Assembly (NCBI RefSeq): GCF_001573155.1 | Contig: NZ_JRWG01000002.1 | Coordinates: 186,001 to 250,000 of the forward strand | Direction of reading: 5' to 3' | Source: Aequorivita aquimaris | GTDB lineage: Bacteria > Bacteroidota > Bacteroidia > Flavobacteriales > Flavobacteriaceae | DNA length: 64,000 bases | Part shown: in pieces, positions 46,201 to 52,606 of the stretch | Numbering within the stretch: position 1 is the stretch's first letter | How the letters are laid out: every line of letters begins with the position of its first letter | The notes under the pieces: model-generated | Seen by the model: the letters and a program-made list of their open reading frames with translations, nothing else | Told to the model about the DNA's origin: nothing | Database searches by the model: none | Program-made: the position numbers and the translations under genes

Positions 46201-46298
46201 CTGAAAGCTTAGATGTTTCATCATTGCAAAGTGGTGTTTATATGCTTGAAGTAAATACCGACAACAACAAGCTTATGAAACGTTTCATAAAAGAATAA
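43254..46298 (+). CDS. Secreted M4 (thermolysin-like) metalloprotease with GEVED and FN3 domains, T9SS
   Basis: 1014 residues: signal peptide (1-24, SGVVSAQ), FTP-type propeptide (about 40-215), M4 catalytic domain (about 225-545) with zinc site HEIAH at 356-360 and Glu380 in NESFSDIFGE, then a GEVED domain (about 560-685, ending YGEVEDYTI), an FN3 domain (about 695-780), a second GEVED domain (about 785-925) and a type A T9SS tail (IYPNPAKHTLNIS ... KRFIKE). An extracellular protease; the GEVED domains are thought to bind surfaces or substrates. Two GEVED domains share high similarity, suggesting duplication. Confidence 0.94.
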   Translation: MKKINKIVFLFSLIIFAFSGVVSAQDKKDEKRNVKEPPSLVVFDASQSYSLQNSSQIFKEVLNPSPQTSFTTLKQEQDPLGFTHQKMQQYFNGVKVEFATVTLSSKNGMVQTLNSFYSPIADDFSVTASITGPQALNSAMAHVGATKYMWQNASEAALADYQKPTGELVIFPAMKNISETNRLAYKFDIYATAPLYRADVYIDAKTGQFIFENKRIHHANVPATGTSLYNGTVSFTADNASGPYRLRQTADGNGIQTFDMNNGTNYNNAVDVTSSSTSFTSNPTGVQAHFGAERTHKYFSQKHGRNSYNNAGAIIKSYVSYSSNYVNAFWDGSRMTYGDGDGVNYGPLVSLDICGHEIAHGVTEYSANLVYSYQSGALNESFSDIFGESIEKFASGTNDWLMGDDIGAGGSGGALRSMSNPNAYGDPDTYLGTNWYSGSGDNGGVHINSGVQNFWFYILTVGKSGTNDLGNSYNVTGIGMDKAAAIAYRNLTVYLNSNSQYSDARNGAIQAARDLYGADSPEEIATTNAWYAVGVGAPYGGGGGSSYCASQGNNVNDEYISRVQLNTINNASGAQLYSDFTSISTTLNEGSAYTITVTPTWTGTVYSEGYAVWIDYNGDDDFGDAGELVWSKAASTNTPNSGTFTVPSGTVGGETRMRVSMKYNGIPTSCETFSYGEVEDYTINLGGAAPDTQAPTAPGSLSASNVTQTTLTLSWNASTDNVGVTGYDVFQGSTNLGSVTSTSANITGLSPATAYSFRVRAHDAAGNNSGFSNTVNVTTLSNTVTYCTSQGNNTNDEYIDRVQLGSINNLSGNNGGYADFTSISTSLTKGSSNTITITPRWTGTVYREAYRVWIDYNQDGDFNDSGEQVYSRSRTTASSVSGSFTVPTSALSGATRMRVSMKYNANPTSCETFTYGEVEDYTVIISNSVNQGISRGTGFNSSEMSIYPNPAKHTLNISLVEANGKDYVIYNIMGQVVGKGNYTESLDVSSLQSGVYMLEVNTDNNKLMKRFIKE

Positions 46299-46321
46299 TT
46301 AATTAATATTGATAATAGAAT

Positions 46322-46357
46322 GGCCCGTTTCAAAAATGAAACGGGCCGTTTTTTTTA
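46322..46357 (+). terminator. Terminator after the M4 protease gene
   Basis: GGCCCGTTTC and GAAACGGGCC form a perfect 10-bp stem around AAAAAT, followed by eight or more T. Confidence 0.92.
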
Positions 46358-46369
46358 TAAGTATTCTTT

Positions 46370-46786
46370 TTATAGAGGATCGCCCACTTTTATATCACAT
46401 CTATGGCCTGGCTGCCCGTGGGGCGGGTTTACACCTTTACCAGAAATAGATGCCGGCACGGCATTCGCTTTATTGGTCGTGGGGTTGGCATTGGTACTTC
46501 CCGAGGCTCCGTTCAAAGGCGCACCCACTGGAATGGCACAATCGTGACCCGGTTGTCCGTGAGGGGGATTTACAGCACCGCCGCCGGTATTTGCTGTACT
46601 ATTTGATGAAGAGGAAGTAGGGGCAACATTCTCTAGGGCTTGTTTCTTTTGTTCAAGCGTTGCTTCCTGAACAGTTTCAGTTGCTTTTTCTTCAGAAACC
46701 TCTTTGTCTTTACACGAAATAAAAAAAGGAAGTGCAATAAACATAGGAATCAAAAATGATTTTGGGATGAATTTTGAAATTGTCAT
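46370..46786 (-). CDS. Lipoprotein with two NPPHGQPGH-type motifs
   Basis: 138 residues. A lipoprotein signal (about 1-25, lipobox FISC) is followed by a Glu/Lys/Ala helix, a Ser/Asn/Thr-rich linker and two copies of a 20-residue motif: VNPPHGQPGHDCAIPVGAPL and VNPPHGQPGHRCDIKVGDPL, the second at the very C-terminus. 16 of 20 positions agree. Each has two His and one Cys, so metal binding is possible. I have met this motif in other flavobacterial proteins but know no function. It faces the M4 gene across a terminator. Confidence 0.75.
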   Translation of the reverse strand: MTISKFIPKSFLIPMFIALPFFISCKDKEVSEEKATETVQEATLEQKKQALENVAPTSSSSNSTANTGGGAVNPPHGQPGHDCAIPVGAPLNGASGSTNANPTTNKANAVPASISGKGVNPPHGQPGHRCDIKVGDPL

Positions 46787-46870
46787 AATATTATATTTGA
46801 GTATAGCTGGTAAAGCTACTAAATTTTATGCTGAAATCCTTAAAGAGTGGAGGTATACGCAACCAGCAGT

Positions 46871-47584
46871 TTAAACGGATAGTATTTCATCCTCATTTAG
46901 AATTTCATCATTGCGAAGTCTTAAGAAAATCTGAGCAACGGTAACAGTGTCTTTTTCGCAATAAATGATGATTCTGTCAATATCTTTTTCTTCATAAAAA
47001 ACACTACGAACCTGGCTGCCGTCAATATCATCTTTTGGCGAAGGGATGCCCAGAACGTGCGCCATCAATTTAAGGGATGTAAATGTTTTATAATCTCCAA
47101 ACTTCCAAAGCTCCAGCGTATCCAAATGCGGAACTTCCCAAGGTTTTTTTCCGAAGAGATCTAATTTGAAAGGAATATCGATACCATTAATAATCATCCG
47201 TCTGGCAATGTAGGGAAAGTCAAATTCCTTCCCGTTGTGCGCACAGAGCAAATGCTGTGGTTTATTGAAGTGTGTTTCCAGTAATGTTTTAAAATCCTTT
47301 AAAATTTTCATCTCATCGCCGTGAAAACTGGTAACACGGAAATTTCGGACATTTCCCTTTATCACAAAATAGCCTACAGAAATACAGACAATTTTCCCAA
47401 ATTCTGCCCAAATGCCGGCGCGTTCGTAAAAGTCTTCCGCAGAAATTTCATCCTTGCGTTGGTATTGGCTTTTCAGCTCCCAAAGTGTTTTTGAGGTATC
47501 GTCCAGTTCATCAAAATTTTTGTGCTGTGGTACGGTTTCAATATCTAGAAACAGAATATGTTCCAAGTTTATACGCTTAATCAT
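46871..47584 (-). CDS. 3'-5' exonuclease, PolB-like DEDDy family
   Basis: 237 residues with the exonuclease motifs: FLDIETVP (Asp and Glu, near 13-20), AHNGKEFDFPYIARRM (second Asp, near 118) and YCEKDTVTVAQI (Tyr and last Asp, near 212), i.e. the DEDDy arrangement. It matches the predicted exonuclease related to the proofreading domain of DNA polymerase B. Likely acts in DNA repair in the cytoplasm. It is the last gene of a run that starts with the CNNM protein, 45 bases after the hydrolase. Confidence 0.88.
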   Translation of the reverse strand: MIKRINLEHILFLDIETVPQHKNFDELDDTSKTLWELKSQYQRKDEISAEDFYERAGIWAEFGKIVCISVGYFVIKGNVRNFRVTSFHGDEMKILKDFKTLLETHFNKPQHLLCAHNGKEFDFPYIARRMIINGIDIPFKLDLFGKKPWEVPHLDTLELWKFGDYKTFTSLKLMAHVLGIPSPKDDIDGSQVRSVFYEEKDIDRIIIYCEKDTVTVAQIFLRLRNDEILNEDEILSV

Positions 47585-47629
47585 AATTTGAAAATTGCAA
47601 TCGGGGAGAAGTTTAAAGCTACGAAAAAA

Positions 47630-48778
47630 TTATTGATTTTGAGCAAGCATTTTGTATACCTCCCCAACATAAACATAAAAATCACTGCTAAAAGGCAAAT
47701 CGGTTTTATTGCCGCGTTTGTGCCCCAAGCGTACGATAATTAAATCATCTTCGGGAATTACGATTACGTATTGTCCAAGAATACCGCGCATCACAAAAAT
47801 TTTCTTTTCCAAATAATCGCTCAGCCAAAACCCATAACCGTATTCGGGACTTTCCGCAAATCGCGAGGTTATGGATTTTGCCACAAAAGTTGAATCCAAA
47901 ATTTGCTGGCCGTTCCACTTGCCGTAATCCTTATACAGTTTTCCAAATCGCGCAAAATCGCGAGCGTTGCTACCGATACAGCAATAGGCTTTTACCAATC
48001 TGTTTTCACCATCATCAACCTGCCAAAGTGCTGGATTTTCAAAACCCATGGGTTGCCAAAAACTTTCGTGTAAATAATCCGCCAACTTTTTATTTGTTGC
48101 TTTTTGGATTACCATTGCCAAAAGCTCCGTATTTCCGCTTAAATACTTAAAGCGAACGCCGGGCGTATCTACCACTTTCAATTTCAAGATAGTTTTGGCC
48201 AAATCGGCATCGTAGTATGCCCGCGCCGTCATCCCAAACGGATTGAAATACGATTCGTCCCAATTTAGCCCCGAAGCCATGGAAGAAAGATCGCCCACTG
48301 TCATTCCGGTTCCGGCATACTGCGGATAAAAATCGCCGACGGGCTGGTCTAAGCTTTTTATATATCCATCATTTATTGCCTTTCCCAGCAAAGCAGAAGT
48401 AACACTCTTCGCCACGGAAAAGGAATTGGTCTGCGAGTTTTTCGTGAAGCCGTCAAAATACTTTTCAAACCAGATACTGTCGTTTTTTATAATTAAAAAT
48501 GCAACGGTTCCCAAGGTATCGTTCATTTTTGAAAGAGCTTGGGTAGGTTCAACAGTATTGTACTTTTTATGGATAGGCCAAGGTTGTGGAATGGTACTAG
48601 CAGGAATTTCTTCTGTTTCAAAAAATTCAAAATCGTCAATATAGGCAGTGGTGTGGCCGTGCAGATAGACTACCCAAATTCCCTTTAAAATATATCCGTA
48701 TCCAGTGATATAAAGTCCTAATACCGCTACAATAAGCAGTATTAGAATCCACTTTAAAAACTTTAAAAAACGTTTCAT
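47630..48778 (-). CDS. Serine hydrolase, beta-lactamase class C family
   Basis: 382 residues. An N-terminal membrane anchor/signal (about 7-30, ILILLIVAVLGLYITG) is followed by a penicillin-binding-like fold: the catalytic Ser and Lys in SVAKS (about 121-125), the Tyr-type motif near YLSGNTE, and GYGFWL late. Members are esterases, peptidases or amide hydrolases; none is a proven resistance enzyme from sequence alone. The ATG abuts the ogt stop with no gap. Confidence 0.85.
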   Translation of the reverse strand: MKRFLKFLKWILILLIVAVLGLYITGYGYILKGIWVVYLHGHTTAYIDDFEFFETEEIPASTIPQPWPIHKKYNTVEPTQALSKMNDTLGTVAFLIIKNDSIWFEKYFDGFTKNSQTNSFSVAKSVTSALLGKAINDGYIKSLDQPVGDFYPQYAGTGMTVGDLSSMASGLNWDESYFNPFGMTARAYYDADLAKTILKLKVVDTPGVRFKYLSGNTELLAMVIQKATNKKLADYLHESFWQPMGFENPALWQVDDGENRLVKAYCCIGSNARDFARFGKLYKDYGKWNGQQILDSTFVAKSITSRFAESPEYGYGFWLSDYLEKKIFVMRGILGQYVIVIPEDDLIIVRLGHKRGNKTDLPFSSDFYVYVGEVYKMLAQNQ

Positions 48779-49276
48779 CTAAAACAGGGATTGTTGGGGC
48801 GAAGGACTTTCGTGTTCAAGTAACCATTTTTTTCGGTGCAGACCGCCGGCATAGCCTGTGAGCGAACCATCACTGCCAATAACCCGATGGCAGGGAATAA
48901 CTATGGAAATCGGGTTTTTGCCGTTGGCCGAGGCAGCCGCACGGATTACTTTTGGGTCGCCCAACTTGTTCGCCATTTGTTGATAGGTGGTAGTTTCTCC
49001 GTAGGGTATGTTCAACAATTCCGTCCAAACCTTTTTTTGAAATTCGGTTCCTTCCGGCGAAAGCGGTATATCAAAAGTTTTTCGGGTGCCGTTAAAGTAT
49101 TCCTCGAATTGTTTCTTCACACGCTGAATTTTCACACTTCCCAAACCATTGGCTACGGGAAGCGTTATTTCATCCTTAGGAAAAATAGCCGAAACCAATT
49201 CAAACTTTTCATTAAAGGAAAGCATTAATATCCCTATGGGAGTATCAACATAATCATCATGGCTCCTGTTCATCAT
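48779..49276 (-). CDS. ogt: Methylated-DNA--protein-cysteine S-methyltransferase
   Basis: 165 residues. Removes O6-alkyl groups from guanine by transfer to its own Cys in IPCHRVIG (near residue 135). A helix-turn-helix DNA-binding part precedes it (GETTTYQQMANKLGDPKVIRAAASANG, in part). The start is the first of two adjacent ATG (49276 or 49273), inside the end of the CNNM gene (20-base overlap), so translation is likely coupled. Confidence 0.94.
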   Translation of the reverse strand: MMNRSHDDYVDTPIGILMLSFNEKFELVSAIFPKDEITLPVANGLGSVKIQRVKKQFEEYFNGTRKTFDIPLSPEGTEFQKKVWTELLNIPYGETTTYQQMANKLGDPKVIRAAASANGKNPISIVIPCHRVIGSDGSLTGYAGGLHRKKWLLEHESPSPQQSLF

Positions 49277-50369
49277 CGCCCCGTTCTAGTTCTATATCTC
49301 TGTTAATCTCAATTCCCATCCGCTTTGCACGACGTTCCCAATTTTTACGAGCCTGTAACTGCATGTCCTCAATGCTATCGCTTTCGTCCATAATCTCAAG
49401 GCCCAGGAGCGTCTCAATAATATCTTCCATCGTAACAACGCCAATGGTATTTCCAAAATCATCAACCACCGATGCAATGTGAACGCGTTGCTTAATAAAG
49501 GTTTCAAATAGCTCTGGAATGGGTTTTTCTGCCGAAACCACAAAAATCTCCCGTTTTAAATCGCTTAAGAGCTTATCGCCGCGATCTTCCACAATTTCCT
49601 CAAGCACATCGTCACGAAGTACAAACCCCGTAATGTTGTGGGGTTTATTTTTATAGACCGGTATTCGGGAAAAACGCAGGCTCTTATGGTTTTGGTGAAA
49701 TTCATCAAGGCTCTTGGTTTCATCTTCCAAAGTAACAACGGTAAAAGGCGTCATTACATCTTTGGCGTGCACGCTCTTAAAAACAAGTAGGTTTTTTATA
49801 ACGGTAGTCTCACTTTCCTCAAAAACCCCTTCTTCCTCGGCGGCATCGGTTATGGCCATAAATTCCTCACGGCTCATCGTACTCACATGAGCCGATTTGC
49901 CCACCAAGCGCGTAATGAGCATCAGCAGCCACAGAATTCCCGTATATTTTAACGGGATAATTATTAGTTTTAGGAAAATAGCCGTAAACGGACCAAGTTT
50001 CTTCCAGTAGGTAGCGCCAATGGTTTTGGGTATAATTTCAGAAACCACCAATATAAGCATCGTCATTATTGCAGAGACAATTCCTACCAGATTCATACCC
50101 CATAGCTCTACCTTATAAGGCAATTTTTCAGCTTGTACCCCAACCAAAATGGCACCTACGGTGTGCGCAATGGTATTTAGGGTGAGGATTGCAATCAGCG
50201 GCTTGTCTATATCTTTTTTAAAATTGGTAAGGGTTGTGGCATAGCCCTTTCCCGCCTGTGCCTTCATTCGTAAATAAGTGGGCGTAAAGCTAAGTAGCGC
50301 TGCCTCAAGGATAGAACACAAAAAGGAGAAGAAAATGGAAAGCACCGCATAAACAATCAGTAAGGTCAT
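49257..50369 (-). CDS. CNNM/CBS domain membrane protein (hemolysin C family)
   Basis: 370 residues: a CNNM domain with about four membrane helices (1-180), then two CBS domains (about 200-330, VMTPFTVVTLEDE... and IPELFETFIKQRVHIASVVDDFGNTIGVVTMEDIIE in parts). It stops soon after the second CBS and so lacks the CorC/HlyC transporter-associated domain of the longer relatives. CNNM proteins take part in Mg2+ or other divalent cation handling; here that is inference. First gene of the run with ogt, hydrolase and exonuclease. Confidence 0.9.
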   Translation of the reverse strand: MTLLIVYAVLSIFFSFLCSILEAALLSFTPTYLRMKAQAGKGYATTLTNFKKDIDKPLIAILTLNTIAHTVGAILVGVQAEKLPYKVELWGMNLVGIVSAIMTMLILVVSEIIPKTIGATYWKKLGPFTAIFLKLIIIPLKYTGILWLLMLITRLVGKSAHVSTMSREEFMAITDAAEEEGVFEESETTVIKNLLVFKSVHAKDVMTPFTVVTLEDETKSLDEFHQNHKSLRFSRIPVYKNKPHNITGFVLRDDVLEEIVEDRGDKLLSDLKREIFVVSAEKPIPELFETFIKQRVHIASVVDDFGNTIGVVTMEDIIETLLGLEIMDESDSIEDMQLQARKNWERRAKRMGIEINRDIELERGDDEQEP

Positions 50370-50442
50370 AGTTGGTTTTAAAAATTTTCATCTAAAATAA
50401 AGATTTATAAACTGATTTATGCGTAACACTTTGTTAATTGCA

Positions 50443-50471
50443 TAAAAAAACCGCCACAATGGACGGTTTTC
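50443..50471 (-). terminator. Terminator after the unknown gene at 50485-50955
   Basis: On the minus strand AAAACCG and CGGTTTT form a 7-bp stem around TCCATTGTGG, followed by T residues. Confidence 0.7.
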
Positions 50472-50484
50472 TTAAAAAGTGGTT

Positions 50485-50955
50485 TTACGAAGCCTTCAGC
50501 AAGGGCCTCAGCGTTCCCTCCCACCGCTTTGCGTCCTGCAGACAAACAAAAGGGTCTTTGGTATAGCCCTCTTCGTCGTTCTCTATGTAGAAAGGTATTT
50601 CTACCCTGCCCGTTTTCTCAAGCAGTTCCAGCCCTACCCAATCCAGTGTCTTTTCACTTTGCTTGATACTTTTGGCCCGGCAGTCGCGCACCTCGGCCAT
50701 ATCCACTACCTTAAAGTCTGCGCTGGGATTGGTCTTTGAGGTGTAAACTAGTTTCTTTGAAGCCTCGTCAACAGCAATTACGCAGTTGCCTATCACTTCA
50801 ATATTTTTTACCTGTATGCCCTTGGTCTGCGACAGTTGCGATACGGTTTTCTTTGCTCTTTTGTCCTGCCCGGTGGTATTAAGGATTAAATAACCCACGG
50901 GCACAAAAATCAATAACAATATAATTATCCCAATTAGGGTGGTGTTCATTTCCAT
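50485..50955 (-). CDS. Membrane-anchored protein, unknown
   Basis: 156 residues. One N-terminal membrane helix (about 6-26, LIGIIILLLIFVPVGYLILN) is followed by a soluble domain with alternating strands: IQVKNIEVIGNCVIAVDEASKKLVY, FKVVDMAEVRDCRAKSI and DWVGLELLEKTGRVEIPFY (all in part). This looks like a PH-like or beta-sandwich fold, but I recognise no family. Own terminator; no partner gene. Confidence 0.72.
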   Translation of the reverse strand: MEMNTTLIGIIILLLIFVPVGYLILNTTGQDKRAKKTVSQLSQTKGIQVKNIEVIGNCVIAVDEASKKLVYTSKTNPSADFKVVDMAEVRDCRAKSIKQSEKTLDWVGLELLEKTGRVEIPFYIENDEEGYTKDPFVCLQDAKRWEGTLRPLLKAS

Positions 50956-51037
50956 GATGAATAAATTTTAGGTGAATAAATTTGAATAAGAAAATGCTTG
51001 GAAAACAATCCAAACAAGCCGAAGCATGCTCAAAAAA

Positions 51038-51394
51038 TCACCAAAAAAAATGGAAAGGAAACAGATGCCGGAAGATTAGCTCCCGTTTGTCCTTTAGGGT
51101 AAAGGACGAATTGATTAAAGAAGATTCGCGGACAAAGGAAAAATCCTGATTGGAATAAAATGTTCCAAACAATCCGAGCCCCAAATATTCATTCTGCGAA
51201 ACCGTTTGCGAAACCTCCCCAATAGAAATTTCATTAAAAACAAAAGGCTTGTGGTCATCCTTCTGAAGTTCAGAAACAACGGTGTTCTTGCTCTTTTCGG
51301 AAAAGGTTTCGGCGGCAAAAGCCACATTCCCGAAAACCAGGAAAACGGCAATCGAGACCAGTAACCTACTTATATGTTTTTCAACATGTTTCAC
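51038..51394 (-). CDS. Small exported protein, unknown
   Basis: 118 residues with a signal peptide (about 1-28, LLVSIAVFLVFGNVAFAA). The mature part is rich in Ser, Phe and Asn and ends RHLFPFHFFW, an aromatic C-terminus. I recognise no family. It lies between hemB and the membrane-anchored unknown, all minus strand. No clear terminator after it. Confidence 0.6.
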   Translation of the reverse strand: MKHVEKHISRLLVSIAVFLVFGNVAFAAETFSEKSKNTVVSELQKDDHKPFVFNEISIGEVSQTVSQNEYLGLGLFGTFYSNQDFSFVRESSLINSSFTLKDKRELIFRHLFPFHFFW

Positions 51395-51439
51395 GCCGCA
51401 AATGTATGCGAAAAATGAATTCGGAAAGATAAAATTTTG

Positions 51440-52429
51440 CTAATTAATCAGTTTTACAGCATCTTTGGCGAAATAGCTCGCAATCATTGAGGCACCGGCG
51501 CGTTTAATGGCGGTGATTTGTTCCAGCATCACGGCATCGTGGTCTATCCAACCCTTTTCGGCCGCTGCTTTTAGCATCGCGTATTCGCCGCTTACTTGAT
51601 AAACCGCCACGGGAACATTTACGGCATCCTTAATCTCACGGACGATGTCCAAATAACAAAGTCCGGGTTTTACCATCACAATATCTGCGCCCTCGTCAAT
51701 GTCCATCAAGGTTTCGCGGATGGCTTCCTCACGGTTTCCGTAGTCCATTTGGTAGGTTTTTTTATCCTTCGGAATATCCTTCACATCCACTGGAGCAGAA
51801 TCCAACGCATCCCGAAATGGTCCGTAAAATGCCGAAGCATATTTGGCGCTGTACGCCATGATCGCAGTATCGCAGAAACCTTCGTCTTCCAGTAAAGTTC
51901 TGATTTCAAAAATGCGTCCGTCCATCATATCGCTGGGCGCAACTACATCCGCACCCGCAATGGCGTGGCTTAGGGACATTTCAGCTAAGACCGCATTGGT
52001 ATCGTCATTTAAAACTTTCCCTTCGGAAATAATTCCGTCGTGCCCATATACTGAAAACGGATCCAGGGCCACATCGGTCATCACAATCATTTCGGGAACT
52101 GCATCCTTTACCGTTTTTATGGCGCGTTGCATCAATCCATCAGCATTTAAGGCTTCCTTTCCGCTATTGTCCTTCAGTTTATCATCAACTTTCACAAAAA
52201 GCAAAACCGACTTCAAACCGAGTTTCCAAAGTTCTTTTACTTCTTTTTGAAGATTATCCAAACTCAACCTGTAATAGTTCGGCATCGAGGCAATTTCCTC
52301 CTTTACGCCCTTTCCTTCCACCACAAAAAGTGGCACAATAAAATCATTGGGGCTTATAATGGTTTCGCGGACGAGGTTTCGCATACTTTCGTTGGTTCGC
52401 AGTCTTCGGTTTCTTCTTAGTGGGTACAT
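51440..52429 (-). CDS. hemB: Delta-aminolevulinic acid dehydratase (porphobilinogen synthase)
   Basis: Joins two 5-aminolevulinate molecules to porphobilinogen. 329 residues, normal length. The Schiff-base lysines are in AYSAKYAS (near 195) and MVKPGLCYL (near 252). The metal loop reads DVALDPFSVYGHDG where zinc enzymes have Cys residues, so it should be a zinc-independent (Mg/K-type) enzyme. It is part of the haem region but separated from the other hem genes by a plus-strand helicase gene. Confidence 0.96.
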   Translation of the reverse strand: MYPLRRNRRLRTNESMRNLVRETIISPNDFIVPLFVVEGKGVKEEIASMPNYYRLSLDNLQKEVKELWKLGLKSVLLFVKVDDKLKDNSGKEALNADGLMQRAIKTVKDAVPEMIVMTDVALDPFSVYGHDGIISEGKVLNDDTNAVLAEMSLSHAIAGADVVAPSDMMDGRIFEIRTLLEDEGFCDTAIMAYSAKYASAFYGPFRDALDSAPVDVKDIPKDKKTYQMDYGNREEAIRETLMDIDEGADIVMVKPGLCYLDIVREIKDAVNVPVAVYQVSGEYAMLKAAAEKGWIDHDAVMLEQITAIKRAGASMIASYFAKDAVKLIN

Positions 52430-52438
52430 AGCTCTTAA

Positions 52439-52476
52439 AATTTTAGACTTGAGATTTTAGATTTTAGATTTTTTGA
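52439..52476. repeat. Simple repeat GATTTTAGATTTTAGATTTT
   Basis: Three tandem 9-10 base units of GATTTTA between hemB and the helicase. Resembles the AATCTAAAATC-type elements at 17862 and 35400 in reverse complement (GATTTTAGATT). Confidence 0.5.
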
Positions 52477-52558
52477 TAAATCTGAAACCCTATATTCAAA
52501 AATCAATTCAGTAATATTATTAAACCAATAACAGGATTTTCAACTCGTTGAAATGCCT

Positions 52559-52566
52559 TATTTTTG
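52559..52566 (+). promoter_or_regulatory. -7 promoter box for the helicase gene
   Basis: TATTTTTG matches TAnnTTTG, 40 bases before the TTG start at 52607. Confidence 0.5.
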
Positions 52567-52606
52567 GCGTTGCAAATTTACTATTATAATCTGAGCCTTC
52601 CATAAA

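Noticed and set aside
47630-48778. Beta-lactamase resistance gene
   Set aside because: The class C-like fold covers many esterases and peptidases; the motifs do not show lactam specificity.
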